NCBI GenBank assembly: GCA_964058845.1
Contig: CAXKVR010000842.1
Span: forward strand, 1-16,708
DNA length: 16,708 bases
Source: Carex sylvatica
Lineage: Eukaryota; Streptophyta; Magnoliopsida; Poales; Cyperaceae
Direction: 5' to 3'
In this document: positions 1 to 7,583 of the stretch, in pieces
Layout of the letters: the number at the start of each line of letters is the position of its first letter
How positions within the stretch are numbered: the first letter of the stretch is position 1
The notes under the pieces: generated by a model
Seen by the model: the letters and a program-made list of their open reading frames with translations, nothing else
Told to the model about the DNA's origin: nothing
The model's database searches: none
Program-made: the position numbers and the translations under genes

Positions 1-438
1 AGAGCATCCAACGTACATCACAGTCCCTCGTGGCAAGCTTAAATAATGAATTGCACTTAATTGAACATCAAAAGTAATATCAAGTCTAGTTTAATTAAAC
101 TAGCTACGACATCACACAAGAGATTGCACAAGAATAGTTTAGTGTAAATCACTGAAATTGTAATCTCTCCATATTCATATATAAGAGAAATGCATAATTG
201 AACCATCAATACACTATTAATTTAACAGATCTTTAATTATTGCACCAGAATACATCCAATAATTAATAAGTCAACCCTTCATGCATTACTTCTTAATTAA
301 ATAGATAAAAATAGTTTGTAAGGTAGCTTAACCTCTCGGACACGGTAGCGACTAGTAGCCACATGATGAAATTATATATCTAATCCTTGCATAGTTGCAT
401 ATGTCTCCTCTTCCAATTCATTTCCTTCCAAAGTCAGA
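1..438 (+). promoter_or_regulatory. Upstream region and probable promoter of the carboxylesterase gene
   Basis: AT-rich, non-coding DNA directly upstream of the carboxylesterase start. Two TATA-like stretches are visible: one near 174-186 (ATATATAAG) and one near 371-379 (TTATATATC). The second lies about 60 bases before the ATG and would give a short leader that includes the pyrimidine-rich stretch at about 403-430, so it is the better candidate. The first would give a leader of more than 200 bases containing extra ATGs. The choice is inference; no transcription start can be read from sequence. Confidence 0.4.
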
Positions 439-1365
439 ATGGAAATTCCCCATGATGAACTCATCTATGATAACGAGGGGTACATTCGAATTTACAAGAG
501 CGGCCGTGTCGAGCGTTTTATAGGTATTGATTTCATATCACCGTCAACCGATCCAACCACCGGCGTCTCTTCTAAGGACACCACGATCATGCCTGGCGTC
601 AGTGCACGGCTATACATCCCCAAAATAGAATCTGACAAGAAACTCCCAATATTGATCCACTTCCATGGTGGTGCGTTTTGTCTCGGCTCCGCATTTGAAT
701 TGTCCTTGCACAATTACATGATCTCATTAGTTGCTCGAAGCAATGTTGTTGCCGTGTCGGTGCACTATCGACTCGCACCAGAACACCCCATCCCAGTAGC
801 CTATGAGGATTCCTATGCCGCATTAGATTGGGTTCTCTCTCAGAGTAATAAAGGGCTCGATTCATGGCTTTCCAAGCATGGAGATTTCACCCGATTATAC
901 ATCAGCGGCGAGAGTGCTGGAGGAAACATTGCGCATCACGTGGCGATGTATGGTGGGGCCAAGATCCGAGGTGCAGTGCTGATCCATCCATACTTCCTTT
1001 CTTCAAAAGAGGTCGAATCAGAGAAGACCGATCCAGTGACTACCGAGAAGCTAGCAACCCTATGGAAAATAGTGTGTCCTTCAACAACGGGTCTCGATGA
1101 TCCATGGATCAACCCGTTAGCAGAGAATGCACCACCGCTCTCCGGGCTAGGGTGTGAGCGGGTTTTGGTCTTGGTTGGAGGCACCGACACGTTAAGGGAT
1201 CGGGGAAGAGATTACTACGAAAAGTTGAAGGTGTGTGGATGGAAAGGTGAGGTGAAATTTTGGGAGGCCATTGGAGAAGGGCATTGTTTCCATTTAAGGA
1301 AGCCAGAATCTGATCAGACCCGGGCTCAAGATGAAGTTATATGTAAATTCTTGACTAAGCTTTGA
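439..1365 (+). CDS. Plant class-I carboxylesterase (CXE, alpha/beta hydrolase), intact and intronless
   Basis: A 308-residue serine hydrolase of the plant CXE group, which contains general carboxylesterases, tuliposide-converting enzymes and the GID1 gibberellin receptors. Such enzymes hydrolyse small ester substrates and are usually soluble and cytosolic; the natural substrate cannot be read here. The oxyanion-hole motif HGG is at residues 76-78 (HFHGGAFCLGS). The nucleophile elbow GESAGG is at 157-162 with Ser159. The acid is probably Asp250 in GGTDTLRDRG, and the catalytic His is His282 in EGHCFHL. Because this His is present, the protein should be an enzyme rather than a GID1 receptor, in which the residue is replaced. 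YRLAPEHPIP at 110-119 is another family signature. Length and the N-terminal start (MEIPHDEL, about 70 residues before HGG) match the family, which is commonly intronless. No signal peptide is seen. A broken paralogue lies 0.7 kb downstream. The precise CXE number is not assigned. Confidence 0.93.
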   Translation: MEIPHDELIYDNEGYIRIYKSGRVERFIGIDFISPSTDPTTGVSSKDTTIMPGVSARLYIPKIESDKKLPILIHFHGGAFCLGSAFELSLHNYMISLVARSNVVAVSVHYRLAPEHPIPVAYEDSYAALDWVLSQSNKGLDSWLSKHGDFTRLYISGESAGGNIAHHVAMYGGAKIRGAVLIHPYFLSSKEVESEKTDPVTTEKLATLWKIVCPSTTGLDDPWINPLAENAPPLSGLGCERVLVLVGGTDTLRDRGRDYYEKLKVCGWKGEVKFWEAIGEGHCFHLRKPESDQTRAQDEVICKFLTKL

Positions 1366-1489
1366 TATATCGGTTAAGTTTTTTTTTCTTTTTTTTTCAG
1401 ATGAATAACTGTTGTTTATTGTGGTTATTTAATCAACTATTTGTGTTAATTTCGTATAAACATTCAAATTAATTTATTTTGGTTATTTT

Positions 1490-1757
1490 AAACATTCAAA
1501 TTAGTTTCGCATAAAGTAAATCGGTTAAAATTAGAAGGTTAATAAATTAATTTTAATGCATTTAGTTTTTGAATATTTTTGACCGCTTGACTTTATACTA
1601 AATTAATTCGAATGTTTCAAATTTTTACACGTAGACGCATCACTTGTAAGGTAGGTGGATTTCAACTGTTCAGATTTATCATTTAAAGCCAATCTGATGG
1701 ATTTTAGACTTGAGTTCACAAGGACTTAGTGAACTTAAGAACACCCTAGTTCTACTC
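1490..1757. mobile_element. Truncated copy of a palindromic Mutator-like MITE (family A, copy 1)
   Basis: From about 1490 the sequence matches the element at 8037-8448: AAATCGGTTAAAATT, then AGGTTAATAAATTAATTTTA, then TTTGACCGCTTGACTTTATA, then the right arm down to AACACCCTAGTTCTACTC at 1740-1757. The left arm beyond the centre is missing, so only the middle and right half survive and no target duplication can be found. The right end reads ACTC, the reverse complement of the GAGT start seen in copies 2 and 3. It lies between the intact carboxylesterase and the CXE fragment. Non-coding. Confidence 0.75.
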
Positions 1758-1816
1758 CAAATAAATTACATAAATTGGTTTAAGGGATGAATGGTATCGA
1801 CTGTTAAAAGTATATA

Positions 1817-1840
1817 TGAAATATGCTTCTGCATATTTCA
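1817..1840. repeat. Perfect 10-bp stem hairpin
   Basis: TGAAATATGC, a four-base TTCT loop, then GCATATTTCA form an exact inverted repeat. It lies between the family-A fragment and the CXE pseudogene. There is no T-run or gene end next to it, so it is recorded as structure only. Confidence 0.6.
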
Positions 1841-1933
1841 ATGTAGTCACGAAACTTTTTATTTTTATCAGATCAAACATCAATATATATAATTAAATTA
1901 AAAGTGTCTATCCGCGAGGGTAGCTAAGCACTT

Positions 1934-2043
1934 CTATCAATGAAAGTATCAATACTATAAAAATCTATTTTATTCACGAAGGTAAAAATACTTAATAATG
2001 TTAGTATTTTCCATACTCTCACCAATGAAAGTATCGACACTAC
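1934..2043 (+). repeat. Short direct repeat pair beside the CXE fragment
   Basis: A motif reading TATCAATGAAAGTATCAATA near 1936 recurs as CACCAATGAAAGTATCGACA near 2020, followed by CTA in both cases. The second copy ends immediately before the surviving carboxylesterase fragment, so the repeats may mark the breakpoint where the pseudogene was truncated. That link is inference. Confidence 0.5.
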
Positions 2044-2050
2044 TAGGGGG

Positions 2051-2216
2051 GCGTCGCTTGTTGGGCTCGGTTGCGAGCGGGTTTTTGTTATAAATGCAGA
2101 AATGAATATATTGAGAGATTGGGACTGGGATTATTACGAGAAGTTGAAGGAAAGTGGATGGGGGGTGGGGTTTGACATTTTGGGCAATGGCCATAGAGGG
2201 GCATGGTTTAAAATGA
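2051..2216 (+). pseudogene. Carboxylesterase (CXE) pseudogene, C-terminal fragment only
   Basis: The plus-strand frame from 2051 reads ASLVGLGCERVFVI, then an ILRD..WDYYEKLKESGW block. This lines up directly with LSGLGCERVLVLV and TLRDRGRDYYEKLKVCGW of the intact gene at 439-1365. At the nucleotide level long stretches such as GAGAAGTTGAAGG and AGTGGATGG are also shared. The segment covering the catalytic Asp has changed (AEMN in place of GGTD). After about 2175 the frame slips by one base: FWAMAIEGHG then stop (TGA 2214-2216) is seen in the shifted frame, corresponding to FWEAIGEGHC. Everything upstream of this region, including HGG and the serine elbow, is absent. It is therefore a dead tail of a tandem paralogue, about 55 codons long, roughly the last fifth of the gene. 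Confidence 0.85.
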
Positions 2217-2279
2217 TAATGTCATTTTCGTGAAAGATATTGACAAAGCAGTTTTTTTTTTTTTTTCATGTTATGCACA

Positions 2280-3875
2280 AATAATAGAGGGGGAAATGTA
2301 TAAATTGCTCTTCATTTTTAAACTAACAAACAAAATATCCATCTTCATAAATTATTAACAAAATGTCCTTGTGGATTCCACTCTCCTTCCTTTCCTCTCC
2401 CTCTAACTTCTCTTCATTTACTCTCTATCATTTTTATTTAAAATGGAGAGTTATGCAACATATCAACAAATATAAAACACATTTCCTTGTTGCATAATTT
2501 GTTATGTTTTATTTAAGAAACCAATCTCTTTATGTAATTTTTTATTTCAAATGGAGGATTATACAACAGACCATAAAATATAAAGCACATCAAGATTGGT
2601 TTCTTATTTGATGTTGGTGATTAAATTGATTTCAATGTAAAGATTGTAATAAAATTATTTATTATTATGTTATTAATATTTTCTACTAGATCCATGAAGT
2701 CTGTAGCGAATATTATTTTCTTAATATTATGTACTTTATCCATAAAGTTTGTAGGCTGTAGCAGACATTTATTAATTTTTGTTGCTGATTAAATTGCATT
2801 GAGATTGTTTCATGATGTGTTAAATTAGCTCTATGACATGAATTAAAATGAATAACAACCCCATACATTCTTTGTACCAGTTTGAAATGTGTAGTAGGAA
2901 AAAAAATATCGTACCAAAAACGAGAATTAAAATTTAAATAGTTTAATTTAGCATAACAACAGTAGTAAATAGATGATTAAAAACATAATATAAAAGGATG
3001 CATATAAATAATGATATAAAAAAGTTTGTTCCTATAAGCAAGCTTGAAAAAATGATATAACAAAAAATAAAAATAAAACATAATAACAACGATAAGTGCA
3101 AACTTTGTTCCTACTCTATACAGACTGAATATTGAGCATTAACAGTTAAAAACATAATAACAACAAAAAATACAAAAAATTTCTAAAATTCTAGATTTAG
3201 CATGATCTTGTTATGAAGTTCTATCTTTTTTTTTTTGAGAAGTTCCATAACATAAGCTAAGCTGTTAAGAAGTTCATTTAATAAATTTTCAATTTTGACA
3301 ATTATGATAATTTATAAAACGAAACTAAATTTACAATCAAATGTTATAAATATGATATATATGTTACATATATCATATTTTATAAAAATTCTTAAGGTTG
3401 GCATTTATGTGCTGCAAACACTAATATGGATAAAGAATAAAATATTAAGAAAATAATATCACTACAGACTTCATGGATCTAGTAGAAAATATTAATAACA
3501 TAATAATAAATAATTTTATTACAATCTTCACATTGAAAATAATTTAATCACCAATAACAAATGAGAAACCAATTTTGATGCGTTTTATATTTTATGGTCT
3601 GTTGTATAATTCTCCATTTGAAATAAAAAATTGCCCAAGGAGATTGATTTCTTAAATAAAACATAATATATTATGCAACAAGGAAATGTGTATTATATTT
3701 GTTGGTATGTTGAATAACAAAATAAAAATGATGGAGAGTAAATGAGGAGTAGTGAGAGGAAAGGGAGGAGAAAGCGGAGTTAACAAGAGCATTTTGTTAA
3801 TAATTTATGAAGAGAGGTATTTTGTTTGTTGGTTTAAAAATAAAGGACAATTTGTACATTTTCTCCTCTATTATT
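2280..3875. mobile_element. Non-autonomous DNA transposon with about 450-bp terminal inverted repeats
   Basis: The two ends are long inverted repeats: about 2280-2743 and 3427-3875. The tip is AATAATAGAGG on the left and CCTCTATTATT on the right. Further matched blocks include ACAAACAAAATA, CATAAATTATTAACAAAATG, ATTTCCTTGTTGCATAAT and TTTTCTACTAGATCCATGAA. The middle (about 2744-3426) is AT-rich with no long ORF, so there is no transposase. Long inverted repeats around a non-coding core suggest a Mutator-like or foldback class, but no convincing direct target duplication is present beside the tips, so the superfamily is not fixed. The arms have diverged by many point changes, suggesting an old insertion. 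Confidence 0.82.
2434..2615 (+). repeat. Internal imperfect direct repeat inside the left arm of the long-TIR element
   Basis: TTATTTAAAATGGAGAGTTATGCAACA and the following AATATAAAACACAT near 2435-2485 recur as TTATTTCAAATGGAGGATTATACAACA plus AATATAAAGCACAT near 2543-2592. The right arm of the element carries the matching pair in inverted order, so the duplication predates the insertion. Confidence 0.6.
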
Positions 3876-4693
3876 GAGTCCAAATAGTGTAAGATATTAT
3901 TCGTGCGCTGCACGAAGTAGAAACCGTTTTGTTATATCTTTACCCATCATTTTCGCTCATGCAATTTTAGTTTGACTAAGATTTGAAAATTCTACCTTGA
4001 CAGCTACTTTCAAGAATTTCAAACTTTTTATTTTTTGGAAAGTCTAAAGACGTAAACTGTTGGTGTACTTGGTTTCCCTTTAATTCCATTATCAGTTATT
4101 AGCATGATAAACAAAATGAGAAGCTAATGTACTAATTAATTCATCTAATTAATGGACAGTGATATAGCCTTCTCCAGCGTCCTTCTTGGTTACTCCATTA
4201 TGAAAGGTACCCTTGGGGTTTTCAACCTTCAAAAAAAAAAAATAAAAAAAAAAATAAGTACCCTTGGGTTTCAAATTTCGTAATTTAAAAATAATTCGAC
4301 AAATTCATAATTTATATATAATACATATGAAATTTGAAAATAGTTTATTATTTTATAATACAAATAATATGCAAAAATACTGATACTTTTACAAATTAAA
4401 TAAATTAGAATTTGTGATTTGTGGAAGGTCTTGAAAATAAAACAATTAATATAATACAGAGTATTATAAAAAATCTTATTACTATTTTGTTTCTCTTGTT
4501 TCAAATTAATCATCCATTGATTTGTATTCCAAGATAAAACATATATTGATACAAATTATATTAAAATAATTGAAATACATAATTTAGATCTTTGTTTATA
4601 AAATATAGAAGCTCTTATCGCATTATAAAAGCCCCTTCTTATATATGTTCGGTTGAGCTGTCTAATCAAAGGAATTGCATTGAGAAATGAGGA
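3876..4693. other. Intergenic AT-rich sequence
   Basis: No gene is visible. The only structured part is an A-rich tract flanked by short direct copies (4207-4277). The ORF on the minus strand over 4271-4513 is made almost wholly of Ile, Tyr, Asn, Phe and Lys codons, as expected from AT-rich DNA, and matches nothing recognisable. Confidence 0.6.
4207..4277 (+). repeat. A-rich tract between two copies of GTACCCTTGGG
   Basis: GTACCCTTGGGG followed by TTTTCAA starts at 4207 and GTACCCTTGGG followed by TTTCAAA starts at 4258. Between them is an almost pure A tract (4231-4256). The arrangement looks like a target-site duplication around the poly-A tail of a retroposed molecule that kept no body. 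Simple slippage or a tandem duplication containing an A run is the alternative. Confidence 0.5.
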
Positions 4694-4701
4694 TGGACAT
4701 G

Positions 4702-5071
4702 CAGGGGTGGACTCATGATTTTTGTCTGAGGGCAAAAAAAATATCGAATCGAATTTAAATAATTAATTGTATTTAAATCTGTTAACTAATTAGGTACTCG
4801 ATAAAAAAAATAATGCTTTAACTTATACTTTTTAATACTCTGACTTGTAATTTTTAATTTTCTAACATATAATTCTAATTATCAATCATAATTTAAGAAA
4901 TTTATTTTAATTTTAACTCTAAATTTAACCTAAATTACAAATCAAACATTAAGAGGAGAGCAAAAAAAAAATTCAGAGAAAACAAAATCAATCGCAATAT
5001 CTAGATTTTCAATAAAATTCGAAATCCAGGGAGAGAGCAGCTCTTCCTGAATATACATGGGTCCGCCCCTA
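4702..5071. mobile_element. hAT-type MITE (370 bp) with 8-bp target duplication
   Basis: The ends are CAGGGGTGGACTCATG at the left and CATGGGTCCGCCCCTA at the right, an inverted repeat with a few mismatches. The flanks carry a perfect direct repeat TGGACATG (4694-4701 and 5072-5079). A at the second and G at the fifth terminal position, with an 8-bp duplication, is the hAT signature. The interior is AT-rich and has no transposase. The minus-strand ORF across 4942-5142 straddles the right end and is not a gene. Confidence 0.88.
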
Positions 5072-5079
5072 TGGACATG

Positions 5080-5690
5080 CGTTGACAAATTGTGTGCCTT
5101 CAGAGCATCTATCTGCTTATGTAAATAAACAACAAAATTCAACGGCTAATAGAATTACCAGTGGATTAATTCGATCCATATATAACAAATAGTTCCAATG
5201 GTATGAAAATGCTTATGAAAACTATTGAAGAAGTGAATTTTCTCACCAAATCACCAACCCAATTATATGTGTTGCTATTTGCATTCAGCAGTCAAACTTA
5301 TTCCAAAAAAGTGACATTTAAATGCACCGGGTTTCATCATATGACCCTTTCTCAAATAATTTTAGAAAATGAAGCCTGTTGAATGAAGGCCCAATTGCTG
5401 GCCAATTCCCCAAATAGAGTAAATGTATCAGCTCAATCAACTACCCCAATCCCTAGTAGCATCGCCTTACATCAACATTTATTATTTATTTATTTATTTA
5501 TTTTGTTTAATAGTTGGTGGCAATTGCCGTCAACAAATTTAATATATATTAAATGAGAAGAATAATTACAAAAAGGTTTATAGTAGCATAAAGTTCTCCC
5601 TCCCTATTAACCTATATATCTATACATGAAGTAACTTAGTGCTATTCCTATTCCTTGCGGAGTTAGGTCACCACAATTTATTGCTGTCTA
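5080..5690. other. Intergenic sequence with a TTTA microsatellite
   Basis: No gene is recognised. An interrupted run of ATTT/TTTA units lies at about 5478-5503. The rest is unremarkable non-coding DNA between the hAT MITE and the LINE remnant. Confidence 0.55.
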
Positions 5691-6605
5691 ACCATCTCAT
5701 GTGTCATTGATAAGATGACTCACCGTCTTTTGCTTGTTAGAGAAGAATCTTCTATTTCTCTCTCTCCACAAAGTTCATGCACCTGTGGCCCAAATAACAT
5801 CTCATTGCGCCCTCTGTTGCTGCAATAGTGCTAGTTCCATCGTGATCCATTCCACCTAGGGGTGTAAACGGTCGGATACGGATCGGATAGTAGTTTTACC
5901 GTATCTGTATCCGTTATAATTTTTCAGATACGGATACAGATACGGATAATCTCGGATACGGATATAGATACGGATAGTCTCGGATACGGATACAGATCGG
6001 ATATTAAATGTTACAGATACAGATTGGATACCGGACGAATACGGATATTTTTCATAATTAGCTTGGTAGTTACAAAATATCTATTATATTATTAAAATAT
6101 TAGTCACTAATTATATCATAGTGTTATATTGTTCATCAAAATATATATATCTATATGCAATTTAATAAGTTATTCGTATAATATACAATTTAATAAATCA
6201 ATTTAAGAACATATATCACATTTGTTGTGATTTAAAGTGTAAACGGTCATATACGGATAGTAAAATACCTTATCGTATCCGTATCCGTTATAATTTTTCG
6301 AATACGGATACGGATCGGATAATTTAAATATTTTTATGAATTCAAATTCGGACGAAATCGGATATTATCCGATCCGTTAACACCCCTAATTCCACCAGTA
6401 AGTTAGAACCCCCTTGAGGAGCAATGTTATGTTGTGCTTGTAGTCCCCTCCACAATCTTGTTGCAAATGCACAATTCCACATGATGTGGTTCCTTGTCTC
6501 CAGTATATTATGAGAACATAGATGGCAGCCCTTTTGCACCACACAACCCCTCAATGTGATGTGAGTACTTGCTGCGTCAGAACTTTGTTGTCCAGCATCA
6601 ACCAA
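5690..6605 (-). pseudogene. LINE retrotransposon remnant: zf-RVT zinc-binding region, split by a hAT insertion
   Basis: On the minus strand, from 6605 to 6397, the frame reads GCVVQKGCHLCSHN, then ILETRNHIMWNC, then AFATRLWRGL. The spacing C-x2-C, ET-x2-H, x4-C, A-x3-LW is the zinc-binding domain found after the reverse transcriptase of plant non-LTR elements (zf-RVT). The frame runs into the hAT element at 5857-6388. If that element and one target copy are ignored, it continues in register from 5856 as VEWITMELA, and further on WRERNRRFF, the usual tail following this zinc domain. Two in-frame TGA codons (after RAQ and after WATGA) show it was already dead or died later. The left limit is approximate, and reverse transcriptase motifs are not present in the window. 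Confidence 0.8.
5857..6388. mobile_element. hAT-type non-autonomous element (532 bp) inside the LINE remnant
   Basis: The ends are TAGGGGTGTAAACGG and CCGTTAACACCCCTA, in inverted orientation. A perfect 8-bp duplication ATTCCACC flanks them (5849-5856 and 6389-6396). The subterminal DNA on both sides is packed with GGATACGGATA-type units in both orientations, a typical layout for hAT transposase binding arrays. There is no transposase. The left 90 bases recur inside the element near 6237-6325. Confidence 0.93.
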
Positions 6606-7572
6606 ATAAAAATTCTAATTTTTATTGAAATCCTGATTTTTCAGAGTCATTTTTGTATCGGTGAGATTATGCTTGTGTTGTGCATCAGATGATATGCCGA
6701 GTCACCTTTTTTTAATGTTTCCTATAATGGTTTTAATTAATGGAATTAGCGGATTCATTTGAGAAGAGATGTGATATATAGTGGTTGGAGGCATAAGGCA
6801 CTGGCTTCTGTTTAATTTGGAACTCTTTATGAAACTTGATTGTGAAATAATTTAAGGTAAATTTTGTATTAATACTAATTAGTTCTGCTTTCTATATTAA
6901 CATATCAATATGCTCTACAAAGTATAAACTAATTCAATTTTATTTATGAATATATATGGTCAAATACTTTATTTGGGTTGTCTTGAGTTCTGACATAATA
7001 GAATTTTACTGGAGCTAGCAAAATCTGACTTAATTAACTCCAAAAAAACAGCAAATAGAAAAGCTGGTAGCCTGGTACCTGAACTTCCTGCACCCAAAAT
7101 CTAAGCCACCTGCAAACGATTCGGACCCTAAGCCGACTAAACTGGAATCCGTATTTTCTAAATCTCAGTAACCTAACCTAGATGACCCAAACTATAAAAT
7201 GGACCTGGTATACTTACAGAAATGAAAGAAAAATTAACCGAAGCCAAATGAACAGTCTGCAATAAACTGAACTGTCTGATAACCAACCAGATGTGTTGCA
7301 ACCTGTAATTGGATTGTTCCAAAGCCAACCATGACCAGATGTTACCAGTAGTTGTACTGATGTGATACCTTAGATGCCTTGGTGTAAAAATCTTCGATTT
7401 TGCCCAAGTCCAAAGGTAATGAATGAATGGGCATGGTTATGTATAGCCTTTCAGAATTATTGATCTTGGACCAAGCTTTTTGCTCTATGCAAAATATTTT
7501 AATATTTCCAAAATTATCTGTTGAAAGCACAATTTTGACAGGTCGTTTAGCCTGGTCGTTGAGCATAGCAGT
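6606..7572. other. Intergenic sequence without a recognised gene
   Basis: About 6606-7030 shows nothing beyond AT-rich non-coding DNA. From about 7040 to 7330 the base composition changes to less AT-rich sequence with repeated CCAACC, GACCCAAA and GGTACC-like words, which resembles degenerate subterminal DNA of a hAT-like element, but no termini or duplication are visible. A 74-codon minus-strand ORF over 7342-7566 has no recognisable motif. Confidence 0.4.
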
Positions 7573-7583
7573 GCAAAAGAACC

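Noticed and set aside
492..1190. ORFs overlapping the carboxylesterase on other frames (492-713, 599-865, 936-1190 minus; 864-1100 plus)
   Set aside because: They are shadows of a well-supported gene; none shows a motif and all lie inside its coding sequence.
1970..2194. Minus-strand 74-codon ORF
   Set aside because: It is antisense to the carboxylesterase pseudogene, whose plus-strand similarity explains the open frame.
4271..4513. Minus-strand 80-codon ORF that looks like a membrane protein
   Set aside because: The hydrophobic composition is just what AT-only DNA encodes; no start context, motif or neighbour supports it.
4942..5142. Minus-strand 66-codon ORF
   Set aside because: It crosses the right end of the hAT MITE and its target duplication, so it is a chance junction.
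5857..6388. Possible CRISPR-like or satellite array because of repeated GGATACGGATA
   Set aside because: Unit spacing is irregular, both orientations occur, and the block is bounded by hAT ends with an exact 8-bp duplication.
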